From: Tepidiphilus sp.
Lineage (GTDB): Bacteria > Pseudomonadota > Gammaproteobacteria > Burkholderiales > Rhodocyclaceae
DNA length: 6,133 bases
NCBI GenBank assembly: GCA_028684345.1
Contig: JAQUGB010000104.1
Location: forward strand, 1-6,133
Direction of reading: 5' to 3'
The first letter of the stretch is position 1. Each line of letters begins with the position of its first letter. Positions 4,550 to 6,133 of this stretch are shown piece after piece. The position numbers and the translations under genes were made by a program. The notes under the pieces were generated by a model. The model did no database searches and was not told where the DNA came from. It saw only the letters and a program-made list of their open reading frames with translations.

Positions 4550-6133
4550 TCAGCGCTTGCGCGCGGGAGGCAGGTCGGTGCAGCTCCCTTCGGCCACTTC
4601 CGCCGCCAGTCCCACCGTTTCGATGAGCGTCGGGTGAGGATGGATGGTGCGGGCGATGTCGCCCGCTTCCGCCCCCATTTCGATCGCCAGGCAGATCTCG
4701 CCGATCAGATCCCCCGCACCGGCACCGACGATGGCCCCGCCGACCAGGCGGTGCGTTTCGGCGTCGAAGAGGAGCTTGGTGAATCCTTCCTCGCAGCCGT
4801 TGGCGATCGCCCGTCCCGAAGCAGCCCAGGGAAAGACGGCCTTTTCCACTTTGAGACCACGGGCCTTGGCTTCGGCTTCGGTGAGTCCGGCCCAGGCGAT
4901 TTCGGGGTCGGTGTAGGCAACCGACGGGATCTGCAGCGCATCGAAGGCCACCTTCCGGCCGGCGGCCGCTTCCGCCGCCACATGACCCTCGTGTACGGCC
5001 TTGTGGGCGAGCATCGGATTGCCGGTGAGGTCCCCGATGGCGAAAACGTGCGGCACGTTGGTGCGCCGTTGCGGGTCGACCGGGATGAATCCGCGTTCAT
5101 CCACGCGCACGCCCGCCGCATCGAGTCCGAGCAGGGGGCCGTTGGAGCGACGCCCCACGGCCACCAGCACGAGGTCGTAGCGTTGCGCTTCCTTGGGCGC
5201 CGCTTCTCCCTCGAACTTCGCCCGGATGCCGTCTGCGTGCGCCTCGAGCGCCGTGGTGCGCGTGTTGCGGTAGAGCGCCCCGAAGCGGGCGGCGTTTTTC
5301 TTCTCCCAGACGCGAACGAGGTCACGGTCGGCGCCGGGAAAGAGATCTGCCGTCGCCTCCACCACATCGACCGTGGCGCCGAAGGCGGCATAGACCGTAC
5401 CCATTTCCAGGCCGATGATACCCCCGCCGATCACCAGCATGCGCTGGGGAATAGAGGGTAGCGCCAGTGCGCCGGTGGAGTCCACCACACGCGGGTCGTC
5501 GGGCTGGAACGGCAGGCGTACCGGTCGCGAACCGGCGGCGAGGATGGCCTGTTCGAATTGCACGATTTCGACGGCCCCGGTTTCACGCGCAGGATCGCCT
5601 TCCATGCGCCGCACTTCGAGGTGATGAGGGCCGACGAGTCGACCTTCTCCTTGGAGTATCCGCACCCCGCGCGCCTTGGCCATGCCCGCGAGGCCCTTGG
5701 TCAATCGCCCGACGACTTCGTCCCGATGCGCCCGCACCCGATCGAGGTCGATTTTGGGCGCCTCGAAGACGATCCCGGCCTGGGCGAGGTGATCGCGCGC
5801 ACCGATGCCGGCGGCCAGATGCAGCAGGGCCTTGGAGGGGATGCAACCCACGTTGAGACACACCCCTCCGAGCACGGGTTCACGCTCGACCAACAGCACG
5901 TCGAGCCCGAGATCGGCTGCGCGGAAGGCAGCGGAATAGCCGCCGGGGCCGCCGCCGAGCACGAGCAGCCGACAGCGGTGGTGGACTTCTCCGACGAAGA
6001 CGGGTACGGACGACGCTAACGCCGCCGCTGGCACGGGGGGCGATTCGGACTGCGCCGCAGCGGTCACTGCGGTGGATTCGGCAGGGGCAGAGGATGCTTC
6101 GGCCCTCTTGCCCGCTTCGCTGGCTTCGAGGCG
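4550..6133 (-). CDS. lpdA: Dihydrolipoamide dehydrogenase (E3), lipoyl-linker type, 5' end outside window
   Basis: This flavoprotein reoxidises dihydrolipoyl groups of a 2-oxoacid dehydrogenase complex using NAD+, with FAD and a redox disulfide. About 527 residues are visible, read from the right edge down to the TGA at 4550-4552. In order: an Ala/Pro/Ser/Glu-rich segment with no fold (about 6133-5990); the FAD-binding LGGGPGG near 5939-5956; the redox motif GGVCLNVGCIPSK with cysteines at 5858-5860 and 5843-5845; the NAD-binding GGGIIG at 5411-5428; the second FAD contact HVFAIGD; and the dimer-interface HPHPTLIE with catalytic His at 4634-4636 and Glu at 4619-4621. All key residues are present. 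The frame stays open to the edge, so the GTG at 6067 is probably internal, and the Ala-rich stretch is probably the linker after an N-terminal lipoyl domain, as in betaproteobacterial pyruvate dehydrogenase E3 and Neisseria P64k. That suggests aceE and aceF upstream, beyond the right edge; this is inference. The symbol could also be pdhL or lpd. Confidence 0.95.
   Translation of the reverse strand, partial: RLEASEAGKRAEASSAPAESTAVTAAAQSESPPVPAAALASSVPVFVGEVHHRCRLLVLGGGPGGYSAAFRAADLGLDVLLVEREPVLGGVCLNVGCIPSKALLHLAAGIGARDHLAQAGIVFEAPKIDLDRVRAHRDEVVGRLTKGLAGMAKARGVRILQGEGRLVGPHHLEVRRMEGDPARETGAVEIVQFEQAILAAGSRPVRLPFQPDDPRVVDSTGALALPSIPQRMLVIGGGIIGLEMGTVYAAFGATVDVVEATADLFPGADRDLVRVWEKKNAARFGALYRNTRTTALEAHADGIRAKFEGEAAPKEAQRYDLVLVAVGRRSNGPLLGLDAAGVRVDERGFIPVDPQRRTNVPHVFAIGDLTGNPMLAHKAVHEGHVAAEAAAGRKVAFDALQIPSVAYTDPEIAWAGLTEAEAKARGLKVEKAVFPWAASGRAIANGCEEGFTKLLFDAETHRLVGGAIVGAGAGDLIGEICLAIEMGAEAGDIARTIHPHPTLIETVGLAAEVAEGSCTDLPPARKR

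Noticed and set aside
4237..4626. A 129-codon plus-strand frame across the convergent gap
   Set aside because: It begins inside the chemoreceptor gene, runs into the lpdA 3' end on the opposite strand, has no ribosome binding site and no recognisable domain.
4634..5461. A 275-codon plus-strand frame opposite lpdA
   Set aside because: Antisense shadow of a gene with all E3 motifs intact; no recognisable domain.
1..6133. CRISPR array, insertion sequence, tRNA or attachment site
   Set aside because: No regularly spaced direct repeats, transposase motifs, terminal inverted repeats with target duplications, or tRNA-like cloverleaf were seen on reading both strands.

Overview
The window looks like chromosomal DNA of a flagellated, GC-rich proteobacterium, most likely a betaproteobacterium. 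Two features point there. The dihydrolipoamide dehydrogenase at the right end carries an Ala/Pro-rich N-terminal linker, as in the lipoyl-domain-fused E3 proteins of betaproteobacteria (Neisseria P64k type). The chemoreceptor gene has a textbook sigma-28 (FliA) promoter. The species cannot be named from this sequence.

Layout. Positions 1-111 are a short non-coding leader with two small hairpins, a possible sigma-70 promoter and a ribosome binding site. Positions 112-2370 (+) encode a full-length long prokaryotic Argonaute (pAgo) of about 750 residues with PAZ-like, MID and PIWI regions and an apparently intact DEDD catalytic tetrad. Positions 2371-2488 are a gap holding a perfect-consensus sigma-28 promoter. 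Positions 2489-4288 (+) encode a 599-residue methyl-accepting chemotaxis protein with two membrane segments, almost no periplasmic domain, a HAMP domain, the signalling hairpin and a cytoplasmic C-terminal domain that is probably the sensor. Positions 4289-4549 are a convergent intergenic region with strong inverted repeats and no convincing gene. Positions 4550-6133 (-) encode dihydrolipoamide dehydrogenase, whose 5' end lies outside the window.

The three genes do not form one pathway. The Argonaute is a self-contained candidate defence nuclease, probably guided by small nucleic acids. It sits beside a motility-regulon receptor and a central-metabolism gene, and no partner nuclease, helicase, SIR2, TIR or Cas gene is visible. 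Its first two thirds have a visibly lower GC content in hand-counted samples than the metabolic gene, consistent with acquisition as a cargo gene. The most interesting elements are the Argonaute itself, its apparently non-standard MID guide-pocket residues, and the chemoreceptor's layout and promoter.
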